Shown here: positions 38,530 through 47,873 of the stretch, one piece after another
Numbering within the stretch: the first letter of the stretch is position 1
How the letters are laid out: each line of letters opens with the position of its first letter
Source of the DNA: Polychytrium aggregatum
Taxonomy: Eukaryota; Chytridiomycota; Chytridiomycetes; Polychytriales
DNA length: 64,000 nt
Direction: 5' to 3'
Assembly (NCBI RefSeq): GCF_025602895.1
Contig: NW_026516351.1
Coordinates: 32,616-96,615 of the forward strand
Notes under the pieces: model-generated
The model's input: the letters and a program-made list of their open reading frames with translations, nothing else
Databases searched by the model: none
Told to the model about the DNA's origin: nothing
Position numbers and translations under genes: made by a program

Positions 38530-41416
38530 CTACATGATGCCCTGATGTGCAGGCCAAGGTTAAACATGGGCGTCGTATGAACAACGACGGCCATATGTAC
38601 GAATAAGTCGGTACCACAACCCCACGCCAAGTCATGCGTGCTCGTATGTGCACCTACCGAGTCTCGTAACGCATTCTGTAGGCCATTGGTTGTTACGGTT
38701 ATGGGCGCAAAGTTAACGTCATGAGTTGAAGCGCTATTCTTGATTATATGCCGGAGAGCACTGCATATCATAGCCATCTCCACATCCACATCCACATCCA
38801 CATCCACATCCACATCCACATCCACATCCACATCCACATCCACATCCACATCCACATCCACATCCACATCCACATCCACATCCACACCCCCACACAAACC
38901 TGCAGAATTGTTACTTTGACCGCTGCAAACACAAGCCGAATATTGGAGGTGTCTGTTGCTTGTGTGAGACTGCGGTGGACAGCATTCGCACATGCCATAC
39001 AACCATCGTCAGCATTGAGTGTGAGAATATGAAAAGTTCGTCACTAAGGAGCGTCGTTCGGCCGATGTTTCAAGAGTGCAAGCAAGTCCGGCGAAGCACG
39101 TTCGTCACACCACTGCCCTCTTCGGCGACAGAGTAGAGTCAAGCCAAGCGAACGCAACCATATTGAACTAAATCATCTCGATCGAGCTCCGTCATACGTA
39201 CTGTGGGTAGATATTTAGCCGTGCTCGATTGACCTGGGTGAATTTCCATAGGATAAACTTGGCGGCCTTGTTGAGGTCTGCGCCGCCGGCGAATTCTGCA
39301 TAGGAACCGAGTCAATGGCCCGTCAGACATTCGGCCGTTTGTCTCCGCGGTTATGGGAGTGGCATATGCGGTCACGATGCAAACACCTTGCCTTTGTATT
39401 CCGGAAAGTAGTTCTCAAGCGGAACTTTCTGGAGCTTGATTTTAAAGAGGTCAATTTTGTTGAGAAACAGCACGATGCTTGTCCGTAAGAACCACCGGCT
39501 GTTGATGATGGACTCGAATAGCGTCAGGCTCTCGACCATCCGATTCTGGTCAAGGCATGCGAGAGTTAGCTTGGGCCTGCGGTGAAGAGCCTCATCTGCG
39601 CAAGCGAAGGGCCATGCAATCGCATCATACGATGGCACCCGACACCGCAGCAGAATGAGCTTGAGAACCAAGATGCGGTTCTGGAGCTGCAAGCAAGTAG
39701 CGCGAATGGTGAAGCTGCCAACCTGTCCGGCCTCCTCAAGGAGCACTTGGTCATATTCACTCAGTGCCACGCAGAATATGATCGACGTCACGGCTTCGAA
39801 GCAGTGGATCCATTTTCTTCGCTCCGATCGCTGTCCTCCAACGTCGAACATGCTGGTCGTAGAGTTGGCGGGCAATATGGGCTTGTTGCATCAGCATCGC
39901 CGCTCATCATCGGGTACACGCCATCGGCAAAGACTGATACGGGCAAATAGTGATATCAAGCAGCTAAGCGTCTTACTGAATATTGAGCTGCCCCATGTTG
40001 AACCGGGTCTCGGTAATGCCTGTCGTCTTGGTTCGTGCCCGCAGAACGTCCTGCTCGAGCGGGATATAGTCCGGCGTGCCTATGCGCTTGATGTTTTCAA
40101 AAAAGCTGGTATAGGGGGCAAAGATGATGGGAATAATGAGGATGCCATGCTGCGTGATGGACACGCACAAGCATCAGTGCCGAAGACGTGCAGCTCAGGA
40201 CCACGGGCGTGAGGCCGATCATGTGTAGCGGCTCGATCTCGCCTCTTTTCCTCAGGCTGCCGACTTACTATGGCGCGGAATCGATGATGTAAAACTCGCT
40301 GCTCCGATCCATCAACTGCACCACGGTGGGGTCGGCCCATAGTTGTGAGAGATCCTCGCTGATCTCGGGGGTGATCCGAAAATTGCTGTCGTGTTCGATC
40401 CGGAGACCGGCGTACTTTTTCTCGAGGCGCTGCAGTGTGTTGGGGCGGCGACATCATCCCCGAGTCGGGTCACCAGAAACAGTCCGAGGATCGATATCGA
40501 TCAGAAGCGCGTCCCCATATTTCATAGTTTCCAGCGATGCCAGCGATGCCAGCGATGTCGTTAGCAGGCCAAGAAAGCATGCGAACCCAATATCCGGCGG
40601 CAAAACCAACGAAAGTGCAAAGACCGTGGTGTTGTCGCTGATGGTGGAGACACGCCTCCACCAAGATCAAGAGCCATCATCCGCTTCCAAACCGCAGCCA
40701 AGGCGAGGCTGTGCTTACTTCGCAGTCGTTGTTGGTGTAGGTCAGTCCAAACTTTTTGACGGCCTGCAGTATGGCCTGCGTGCTGTCGATGATGTTTCGG
40801 TATATCGTTGGCCGGAAGGTGAGGAGCTCTTCTTTACTGTACCCACTCTGGTGGATGATCTTCATCTGCTTGACAATCGTGGACTTTCCTGACTCGCCTC
40901 CTCCTGGTGGCGGTAATGAAGGGATATGAGCCATTCATTCAGTCCAAATAGCGCAGACCGAGGCCGAGGGCATGCAGGCCAGCCCGGACGGCGCCGACAC
41001 CCGCCCTTGCTTATGCCGTGCTTCTGAAAAGGTCCTGTCGGCCGCGTCCGCGAGGAGGCGAATATCCCAGCGCCGGATTTCCGGGAGCGAATAGACGATC
41101 CTTGTGGGAAAGGACCGCTCTCAGCGGCAGCGCCCGTCCGCGGCCAGAATCGTCGCCAGTCAATGCCACTTTGCCCCACACTTTTCCCACGCGAATGTGG
41201 TTGCGCACACATTTAGGCGAATGCTGCAGCGCAGGTTTCCCCCGACACGCCTGCAAGTTGGGAAGGGGTGTGCCCGCGCCAGCGAAAAGATAGGTTACCC
41301 AGCAGCAGAATCTTGCATTCCTTCTTGAACTTTTGCGAGTCGGCCTCGATGATCTTTTCGATGTTTTGTGATTTTTGGCGCATCTCTCGGACTTCTTTGG
41401 TTACGCACAGCCCCAT
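38530..41416 (-). CDS. Heterotrimeric G-protein alpha subunit
   Basis: GTP-binding switch of receptor signalling. The N-terminus MGLCVTKE carries the Gly2/Cys4 lipidation pattern. G1 is [18 protein letters not shown], split by an intron after the first Gly. Switch I with the catalytic Arg is [12 protein letters not shown], switch II is [16 protein letters not shown], and G4 is FLNKIDLF. The tail is built from [19 protein letters not shown] (38969-38900), then an 18-nt exon NALRDS (38675-38658), then a 12-nt exon GIM-stop (38541-38530). These give LRDSGIM, matching the family C-terminus (LRDSGLI-type). The position of the pertussis-toxin Cys is Ser. The junction FPEYK/EFAGG appears to need a GC-AG intron (AAAG then GCAAGG). 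Which fungal G-alpha group it belongs to is not resolved. Confidence 0.93.
38779..38886. repeat. Hexanucleotide (TCCACA)18 array in a G-alpha intron
   Basis: Eighteen tandem TCCACA units lie in the intron between the exon ending 38900 and the micro-exon 38675-38658. In gene direction the array (TGTGGA) begins a few bases after the donor. It would read as Asp-Val or His-Ile repeats but is intronic. Confidence 0.97.
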
Positions 41417-41920
41417 GGTTCATCTCCTCTCGCTCTGGAGACAACGGCAGGAAGTTGCGGATCGCGGCCTCGGCGTGACTGCTGATGCGACCGAGGACAG
41501 CTGCGAAGGTGGGCTGGAGGTCGGGGGCGCTTTTGCTGTTCGCCAGGGAAGCTGGTCGATACCGGCAGTGACGATATTCCGCTGAGATGCAAACCGACGC
41601 ACCAGGCACGGCGCTGCCTCTATTGTATCGTCCCTTCCAAAAGAATACGACTTTTTCCCGACCGAAACGGGACACCCCGAGCACGTGGATGGCTTGTGAG
41701 CGAGCTGCAAGTGATCATGTTTGTGATTGGCTTCTTCAACATTTGTTCGGAGGGAACCGCCAAGCTCGTTCTTGTCCTGCATCTTCCTCTCGCACATGTC
41801 CTCGTGCACAGACCCGTTTGTCTGCATCTACGACGTCTCGTCGAGTTTCGGTCGTCTCCGCTCACCCCATGTGTCCCCAGGCCAGCACTGGCCTGGGTTT
41901 TGCCTCGAGCACGGCGTCAG
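41417..41920. other. Intergenic region upstream of G-alpha
   Basis: About 500 bp holding the G-alpha promoter and the lipase 3' UTR. No distinct element is recognised. Confidence 0.45.
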
Positions 41921-43584
41921 CTAACTCTCAACATCGCAGCCCTTGATGCCAAGCTTCATACCCCAAACGCGCAAGTGTTCAGTTGCCGCATAGCCGGTCT
42001 TCAATCCATTGGAGCAGAGGTCGCTTTCGAGGCCATCCATGCCTTGTTCGGTAAAGTCAGCGAGCAGGTTCGCGAGGGTATCCTCTGGCATATCCTCCAG
42101 CATATCGTCTGGACTGTCGCTCTGCAGAACCAGATCCTGAGCAGCGCCCTTGAGTCGCTTCTTGGGTGCTCGCAGCATCTGTGTCTGGAGCGACCTGAGA
42201 GATTCGGGTTGATCCAACCTGAGGCTGTGTCCGTTGGTATCGAGGCACTCGAAAGTGGTGCCATTTGCATCTCGGACCCAGATCTCATTCGGCACATGGC
42301 AGAAGCCCGAGAAGGTTGGCGGCAGATGTGGGGTCAAGTCGTTCTGGTTGACGACCCGCTGGATGGTGCGCACGCCGAGCCCATACACAAAGTCGGCAAA
42401 CTGCGAGTTGCCGACTCGGGGCTGGCCAACGGTGAAGATCCGCATTCGTTTGGAATCCAGCCCTGCGGTCCCGCTGGTGAGGGCATCCGCAGCGGCAAGC
42501 AAGGCGAGGGCTATTGTTATCCCGGCGACCAAAGATGTGGGAGCGGCTCCATGAGTGACTCTGGGCTGGAACCAATGTATCGGCGATGCAACGCGATTCA
42601 CAGGCCCCATCTCCATATGCTACCGGCACGGATGCGGAGCACATGTTCCCAGAGGACATCCGCCATCTCGGCGCTTGCGTTCGATGAAACATGAGTCGGT
42701 GCGACTACTTACCGCCACCCAAGCTGTGCCCGGCAAAGAGCACCGTATGTTCTGGAGCCAGCGCAATCAGGGCTGCGAGTTCCTCCAGCACCGATGCCCG
42801 GACATACTGCCAACTCTGAAGAAACCCGTAGTGGACCTTTGTTCCGGTCGGGGCGCCTGGGAACGGGCAGTCTGGCTTGGCCATCATGATATTGTTGATC
42901 CAGTTGTTGAAGTTGCGGGAGCCGCGGAAGGCGACAATCGTCAGGTTGCGAGTGCGGTGCAAGGCCGCATATCTGTCGACGGCAATAATTTCAAGCCACG
43001 ATGACTGAAGCTTAGAAAATGGTAAATGATCGGGCCGTGCGCCCTCGTCGATCGAAGCTCGATCCATCTTACCCAAACACTCGGTCGGCTTGACCAAAGA
43101 GTCGCACGTCGGATGTTCCCACGGTCGGCCCAACACAGGTGCTGCACGACCATGTGTCGAGTCCATCGACGCAATATGTGCTTTGCAGATAGCCGATCAA
43201 AGACTGTGGCAGACGGAACGGTCGACTCAGCAGTGGTGCGCAAGATGGCCCAGCCGAGCGTGTGAATGCAGTGCTGCCTTGGCCGATGCGTCTGGATTTG
43301 TCTGTCGCCGTGAACACCAGAGCTCGGCGACCATCCGCTTTGCTCCAACATACCCGAGCTCCTTCCTCTCAAATCGTCGGAGCGACTCTTACCTTCATTT
43401 CGTCGAGAGCCTGGCCGGACACCTCGACCGGCTCGGCAAAGGTGCCAACCACAGACGTCGCTGGCGTCGTCGATGTTCCATATGATCCAGATGGTTGACC
43501 AGGATGCTGACCACCAGGCACCCGGGCCGATCGAGCGCCTGTTATGATGCAGAGGGCGAGAGCGATGAGTTGGCGAGGTCGCAT
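41921..43584 (-). CDS. Secreted class 3 (alpha/beta-hydrolase) lipase
   Basis: Extracellular triacylglycerol-lipase-like enzyme. Exons on the minus strand: 43584-43393, 43204-43073, 42972 to about 42711, and about 42554-41921. A signal peptide is evident: MRPRQLIALALCIITGARSA. The N-terminal YCVDGLDTWSCSTC block is typical of fungal class 3 lipases. Next come GYAALHRTRNLTIVAFRGS, the nucleophile elbow FAGHSLGG (serine), IFTVGQPRVGNSQFADFVYG, the catalytic Asp in VVNQNDLTPHLPP and the catalytic His in FCHVPNEIWV. A roughly 90-residue C-terminal extension rich in Leu/Asp follows the His and has no recognised fold. Substrate could be tri- or diacylglycerol; feruloyl-esterase-like activity cannot be excluded. 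Confidence 0.9.
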
Positions 43585-44240
43585 ATTCGATCGTGGCAGG
43601 ACGAATGCCCTGTTAGGCTCTGGCGGCTGCGTCACCCATATACCGAGCCAGCTGTTGGGTGGCGAGTCACGATGTTTGTTGTTGGCGAGACAGCATCGCC
43701 TCTTGCACCAGTGAGTCCCTGGTGGCTCCGTCGTGCCCACTGGGGGAAAGCAAGCAGCCGATGAGCGAGGATGCTGGAGTTTAGAGTGCGAACATGTCCC
43801 GGGTTCATTTTTGACCTGGTCCAAAGGTGATCACTTGCGCGCCAATGTCAGCATGATCCGCGATGAGAAGGTGCGAAACATCAAATTGGTGGATTGTAAG
43901 GCGCAACCCCATCTACAGCAGTGTGGGCACATCCTGATGAACCCTTGCGGACGACGAACAGGGGGGCATATCCTTTGCTCTGCATGAACGGAATGCATGA
44001 ACATTTTAGACGATGGCTGTGTATGTATTCCATTCAAAATGAAGCCAGGGTATCCTGTTCATTGATTCGGCGCTGCTGTTGGCTGAGACTGGGCCGGCCG
44101 AGCCTGCGCTAGCTACAGACCATCGGCTGTCAGCTGTGTTCCCTCATACAAGTAGACCATCGCAGAGGAGATCGGCGCCTTCGATGCGCTGGATCGAGCA
44201 TAGAGCCGGTGTCCTTGCACGGGCCTCGTTGACCGATGGA
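43585..44240. other. Intergenic region between GGTase-I beta and lipase genes
   Basis: About 650 bp with the lipase promoter and the GGTase 3' UTR. No gene or repeat is supported. Confidence 0.45.
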
Positions 44241-45948
44241 CTACTCGTCTCGCCACCACACGACCTGGGACTTGATTCGCTCAAAGGTCGGGGCAGAGAT
44301 GTTCAGACTCGAGTGGAGCCCATGCACGCCATGCGCTCCGTTCAAGGCCATTGCAGCAAGACCAAGATAGGAGTGCATGATATCTGGGTGGGTAAGTAAA
44401 TCGGAGAAGTGATCATGGTGAGTGGGTGTTGCCGAGGGCAACGAGCAGCAGAGCAGTCTGTATCAACTGCTCAGCAAGGAGACCCACAAGCTCAATGATG
44501 GCTGCATCAGCTCTACCCTCGCTGCCCAAGCCATACCTGGAGGCAAGCCAGGATACTTTCCAAATCCTCCCCAGACGGTTTCCGTCGTCTTGAGGAACTC
44601 CTGGTCTCGTTTGGTATCGACAAGATGATAGTATCCAAGGATCTGTGTGCCATGGCGGCGCTCGTTAATGGTACGGACAAGAGGTGAAGCCACCTGGTGC
44701 GGACAAGTGCTCTAGAGAACAGAGTGGTTCGTATGGTGCCGGATTGATCAGAGGAGCGGAAGGCCCGCCTGACTTACATGCAGGCTGGCTCCAACCCAGA
44801 AGGAGTAGCAGGTGTCGGGGATCTTGGCAGGGCGGCCTTGGAATCCACTGGACTGGCGGAACAGACACCACTCCAGGCACCGCTTCTTGCTGCTGGCATC
44901 CAGAGCATCCAGGCGACCCATCAGAGCCAGAGATGCAAGGGCGCAGTACGTTATTCCACCATGAGCCTCGTTGGCGGGACCTCTACCGAATCCACCATCG
45001 AATGCTTGAGAAGCCAAGATGTGCTCAACGATGCGATCTTGGTCGATGCCGCTCCAGTCCCGGATCAGGAAGGAAACGGCGCATGCAGAGAAGACAAATC
45101 GCAGATCGTGCTCTTCGTTGCCGAGGCTGTCGACAAAGCTGTGGGGAAGAGCGCGAATGTGACCCGATTGGACTTTAGTACATCAAGTGTGTCAGAGAGT
45201 GCTGCTGGTGACCAAATTGACGAGAGGGGCGATGCTGCCCTGAACGAGCCTGTCCCAAGACCTCTGCCGGATAGGCTCGAGGGCCAGGATTGAAGAAACG
45301 CTGCCGCCACCGTACCTGCCACTTGGAAGCTGCAGTGCCTTAATTCCAGCAGCGACAGCCGCACGGTCGACTCGCGACAGGTCGTCACCAAGGATTATTA
45401 GAGTCAGCAAGGCCGTATAGGACATTGTGACATGGCTGGCATCGTAAGCTGTGAATGGCGTCGAACAGGCGTGCGGATCGTGAGGCGCCCCCATGAAGGG
45501 CGAGCCACGGAATCCGCATCGCCCTAGACTCTGGTCTGCGAAATGGAGAAGGCAGCTGGGTTGAATGGCATGAATACATGGCGGCTGTGGACCGGAGCCC
45601 GACATCGAGACGCTGGGTCGGTTGCCGTTGATTGCGCCGATGTGTGCGGGTTGGATTGGGTTGGGCTGACCGCTACACCCCGAGACAGCAAGACCAACCT
45701 TTGAGCTCCGGGCGCTCGTCGGGGTGAATTTGTTGGGCATATATCCATTCGATCCAGTGCTTCTTGTTCTCGGGAGAAACGACCTTGTCGACAGCGCCAA
45801 GCAGATCCAGTCCCGAGAGGGCAAAGTAGGCCAGCATGAGCCTGGAGGTGTCAAGCGAGGTGTAGTCCTGTGGCATCAGCGATGTGCACCGGTTGAAGTA
45901 TTTGACGTGAAGATCGACGTTCAAGCTGCAAGGTTCGTTGGTTTCCAT
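44241..45948 (-). CDS. Geranylgeranyltransferase type I beta subunit
   Basis: Catalytic beta subunit of the CaaX prenyltransferase that adds geranylgeranyl to Rho/Cdc42-type GTPases and G-gamma (yeast Cdc43, human PGGT1B). Family blocks in order: VDLHVKYFNRCTSLMP; MSYTALLTLIILGDDLSRVD; SQAFDGGFGRGPANEAHGG; TYCALASLALMG; the zinc-ligand/class signature DTCYSFWVGASLHV (identical in style to PGGT1B DTCYSFWVGATL, separating it from farnesyltransferase and Rab GGTase); VWGGFGKYPGLPPDIMHSYL carrying the zinc His; LNISAPTFERI near the end. The first exon starts at ATG 45948 (METNEPCSLN); a longer in-frame start at 46029 is less likely. Several short introns interrupt it and their boundaries were only partly traced. 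Confidence 0.9.
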
Positions 45949-46352
45949 GGCTTCTGTCGTCGCTTGTGGGTGCAATGGACGGGGCGGTGGGCTGCGACGG
46001 CTGCAGGGACTGCGATGGGGTTGATGCAAGCAGAGATGGAAACGAGGTCAGCCAGGGGCGCGCTGGCGGGCAGCCAAGAGCCAGGGCGGATGGGGCTGGA
46101 TCCAGTGCGGCTCCAGTGCGGCTCCAGTGCGGGTGTCACTGGCCGACCCCGTGATGTCCCGCTCCGCAGTCGCGCAGCCACAAACGCACAGCCACAAACG
46201 CACAGCCACAGCCGCAGACCCTTGCGCGTGGCTTGCGCGTGGCTTGCGCGTGGCTTGCGGCCTGTGCATGATGGCCCACGCTGGCCCTATAAATCCAATC
46301 CCTGTCTCAGGGCGCTCTGACTGCCTTCGTCTCCAAAGCCGACCGACGAACC
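45949..46352. promoter_or_regulatory. Divergent promoter region with minisatellites and a TATA box
   Basis: About 400 bp between GGTase-I beta (-) and the orphan gene (+). It contains TCCAGTGCGGC three times (46101-46133), CACAGCCACAAACG-type units (about 46173-46212), GCGCGTGGCTT three times (46224-46256), and TATAAA at 46288-46293, about 60 nt before the rightward ATG. Confidence 0.6.
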
Positions 46353-47063
46353 ATGGCCAAGTCCTCGCTCCTGGTGCGGCTCACCGTCTCCGCGGCCCTA
46401 GCCGGCTCTGCAGGCGCCCTGGCCTACCACCAACTGGCTCTCAAGCGTGTTCGCCGTATTCCGGTGCCAAGCAACTCGATTCTCAAGACCTCGCCCCTGA
46501 ACAACGCCGTCCAGGCATCAACGAACCTCCCGCACTACTTTGACTGTTTCCTCGTCACCGTTCGAGCATCGTCGCTCAAGGACTGGGCCAGTCTTCGTGC
46601 CCAGTTTGACCCTGCAAGCGACGAGGGTCGTCGGGCTCTGAACGACCATATCACGACCCAGTTCGCCCGCTCGTTCTTCACCTCCAGCCTATTCTCGCTC
46701 GAAAGAATGGTGCTGACCTTGGCAGGGTTCCCAAGGAAGGTCCTGACCAACGACCAGACTCGCCAGCTGGCTTTCCAGCCCGGCGATGACGTCCCGCCCT
46801 TCGCTGTCATCGAGCGCAGCGGAAACGAGATTCTGAACAGCTGGGCGTTCCAGCCGCGCATGGGCGGGCTCAACTGGATATCGGCCGAGTTTGTTCCGGA
46901 CCAGGGCGACGGCGTTGTCCTGCTGCGATACGGCAACGCCTGCTGGGTCGGTGCTCTGGATACGAAGGCCGTCCCAATGGAAGAGGACCGACTGGTAACC
47001 AGGGTCCATCGGCTCTACGGGAGGATGCTGATGGACCTAGCTGTCCGCGGACTCGAAGCATGA
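46353..47063 (+). CDS. Orphan protein with N-terminal membrane anchor
   Basis: A single uninterrupted frame of 236 residues from ATG 46353 (context GAACC ATG GCC), with TATAAA about 60 nt upstream. The N-terminus (residues ~1-28) is a basic-flanked hydrophobic segment, MAKSSLLVRLTVSAALAGSA, ending in KRVRRIP. It fits a signal anchor or mitochondrial inner-membrane anchor. The rest is a compact soluble domain of mixed charge with YFDCFLVTVRASSLKDWASL, ARSFFTSSLFSLERMVL and LNSWAFQPRMGGLNWISAEF. Codon use and the single Met start look genuine, but I do not recognise the family and assign no function. Confidence 0.75.
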   Translation: MAKSSLLVRLTVSAALAGSAGALAYHQLALKRVRRIPVPSNSILKTSPLNNAVQASTNLPHYFDCFLVTVRASSLKDWASLRAQFDPASDEGRRALNDHITTQFARSFFTSSLFSLERMVLTLAGFPRKVLTNDQTRQLAFQPGDDVPPFAVIERSGNEILNSWAFQPRMGGLNWISAEFVPDQGDGVVLLRYGNACWVGALDTKAVPMEEDRLVTRVHRLYGRMLMDLAVRGLEA

Positions 47064-47284
47064 AACCCCCCGCACTTCACCGACAGTCGCTCGCCTCACG
47101 CCATTCTCCTTCGTCTCCTCTGGCGGTGGCGACCTTCAAGCTGTACCAGGCACTTCCGGTGTGTCCAGCTACCGTTCCGCTGTGGGCTGACCGAGTCCTG
47201 CTGTTAATACGACGTACAATTCTATTGAAGCGGCTGATGTGCTCCGACTGCAAGAGCGGGCGGGACGGGTTACAGGCAATCCAA

Positions 47285-47568
47285 TAAAAAACGGGACATC
47301 CGGGGTTTTTGACCATTCATCGAATATTTTGTTACCCAATGTTATCGCGCGCTGGCCATGACCATTCGCCAGACAGTGTGGAATCGCGACGTCAATGCGG
47401 CGCGCAACATGATCACAGTGTGCAGGTCGATTGTGGAGACCGGAGGGCGACCGGTGGTCTTCACTCGGAGGCTGCCAAAGTGATCTGATCTATTTATTGT
47501 GGCTTTGCTTGACGCATGCCATCACATACTACATGTTCATGGAAACGGCTATATTGTCCCGTTTTTTT
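47285..47568. mobile_element. Small element bounded by 14-bp inverted repeats, containing the Fanzor relic
   Basis: TAAAAAACGGGACA at 47285-47298 and TGTCCCGTTTTTTT at 47555-47568 are inverted copies (13 of 14 bases) bracketing 284 bp that is visibly more AT-rich than its surroundings. The interval contains the Fanzor C-terminal relic. I do not see an obvious target-site duplication, so transposon termini are inferred; part of the match is an A/T run. Confidence 0.4.
47313..47483 (+). pseudogene. Relic of a Fanzor (eukaryotic TnpB-like nuclease) C-terminus
   Basis: A short open stretch ends at TGA 47481-47483 and contains TVWNRDVNAARNMITVCRSI. W-N-R-D-V-N-A-A-R-N is the highly characteristic RuvC-III segment of Fanzor/TnpB RNA-guided nucleases, where Asp is a catalytic metal ligand; it normally follows a CxxC zinc ribbon and lies close to the protein end, as here. 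Only about 40 residues remain. The upstream frame closes at 47310 and there is no room for the RuvC-I/II and REC regions. A CSDC stretch at about 47240-47251 is in another frame and outside the inverted repeats. It is therefore a decayed fragment. Fanzors are known from chytrid fungi. Confidence 0.6.
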
Positions 47569-47873
47569 CTGAATAAAGTGTAGCACCAAGGTATAGCCAA
47601 TGAGGAAGAGGGGATTCTGCAGCCGACATGTTCCATGGCTGTCTCGGGAGAGAGCAAAATAGGCCGAGACCAGGAGACGGCTCGCAGAACAAGTCGACAC
47701 AGACAAAGAAAAGAACCACTGGCCAAGTCAGGCTGAGGATAGGGCAGACCAAGTTGGCCAAAGCGAGAGAGAAAACGAATACAAGACAGATCGAGGTTGG
47801 GCAGCCCCCCCCCTCGCTAAACTAAACACGAAGCAAATGCAAATCGAGTCTGCGACAAACATCGCCAGTCGCT
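47484..47873. other. Intergenic region downstream of the NACHT gene
   Basis: Contains the right inverted repeat (to 47568), a TGAATAAAG and the 3' UTR of the minus-strand NACHT gene. No gene is supported. Confidence 0.4.

Noticed and set aside
38466-39002. Open frames encoding Asp-Val, His-Ile or Trp-Met repeats
   Set aside because: They are translations of the intronic (TCCACA)18 microsatellite inside G-alpha.
41696-42694. 332-codon plus-strand open frame
   Set aside because: Antisense to the lipase exon that carries the catalytic Asp and His.
47060-47287. KRLMCSDCKSG read as the first half of a Fanzor zinc ribbon
   Set aside because: It lies in a different frame from the RuvC-III relic and outside the inverted repeats; a CxxC alone is too weak.
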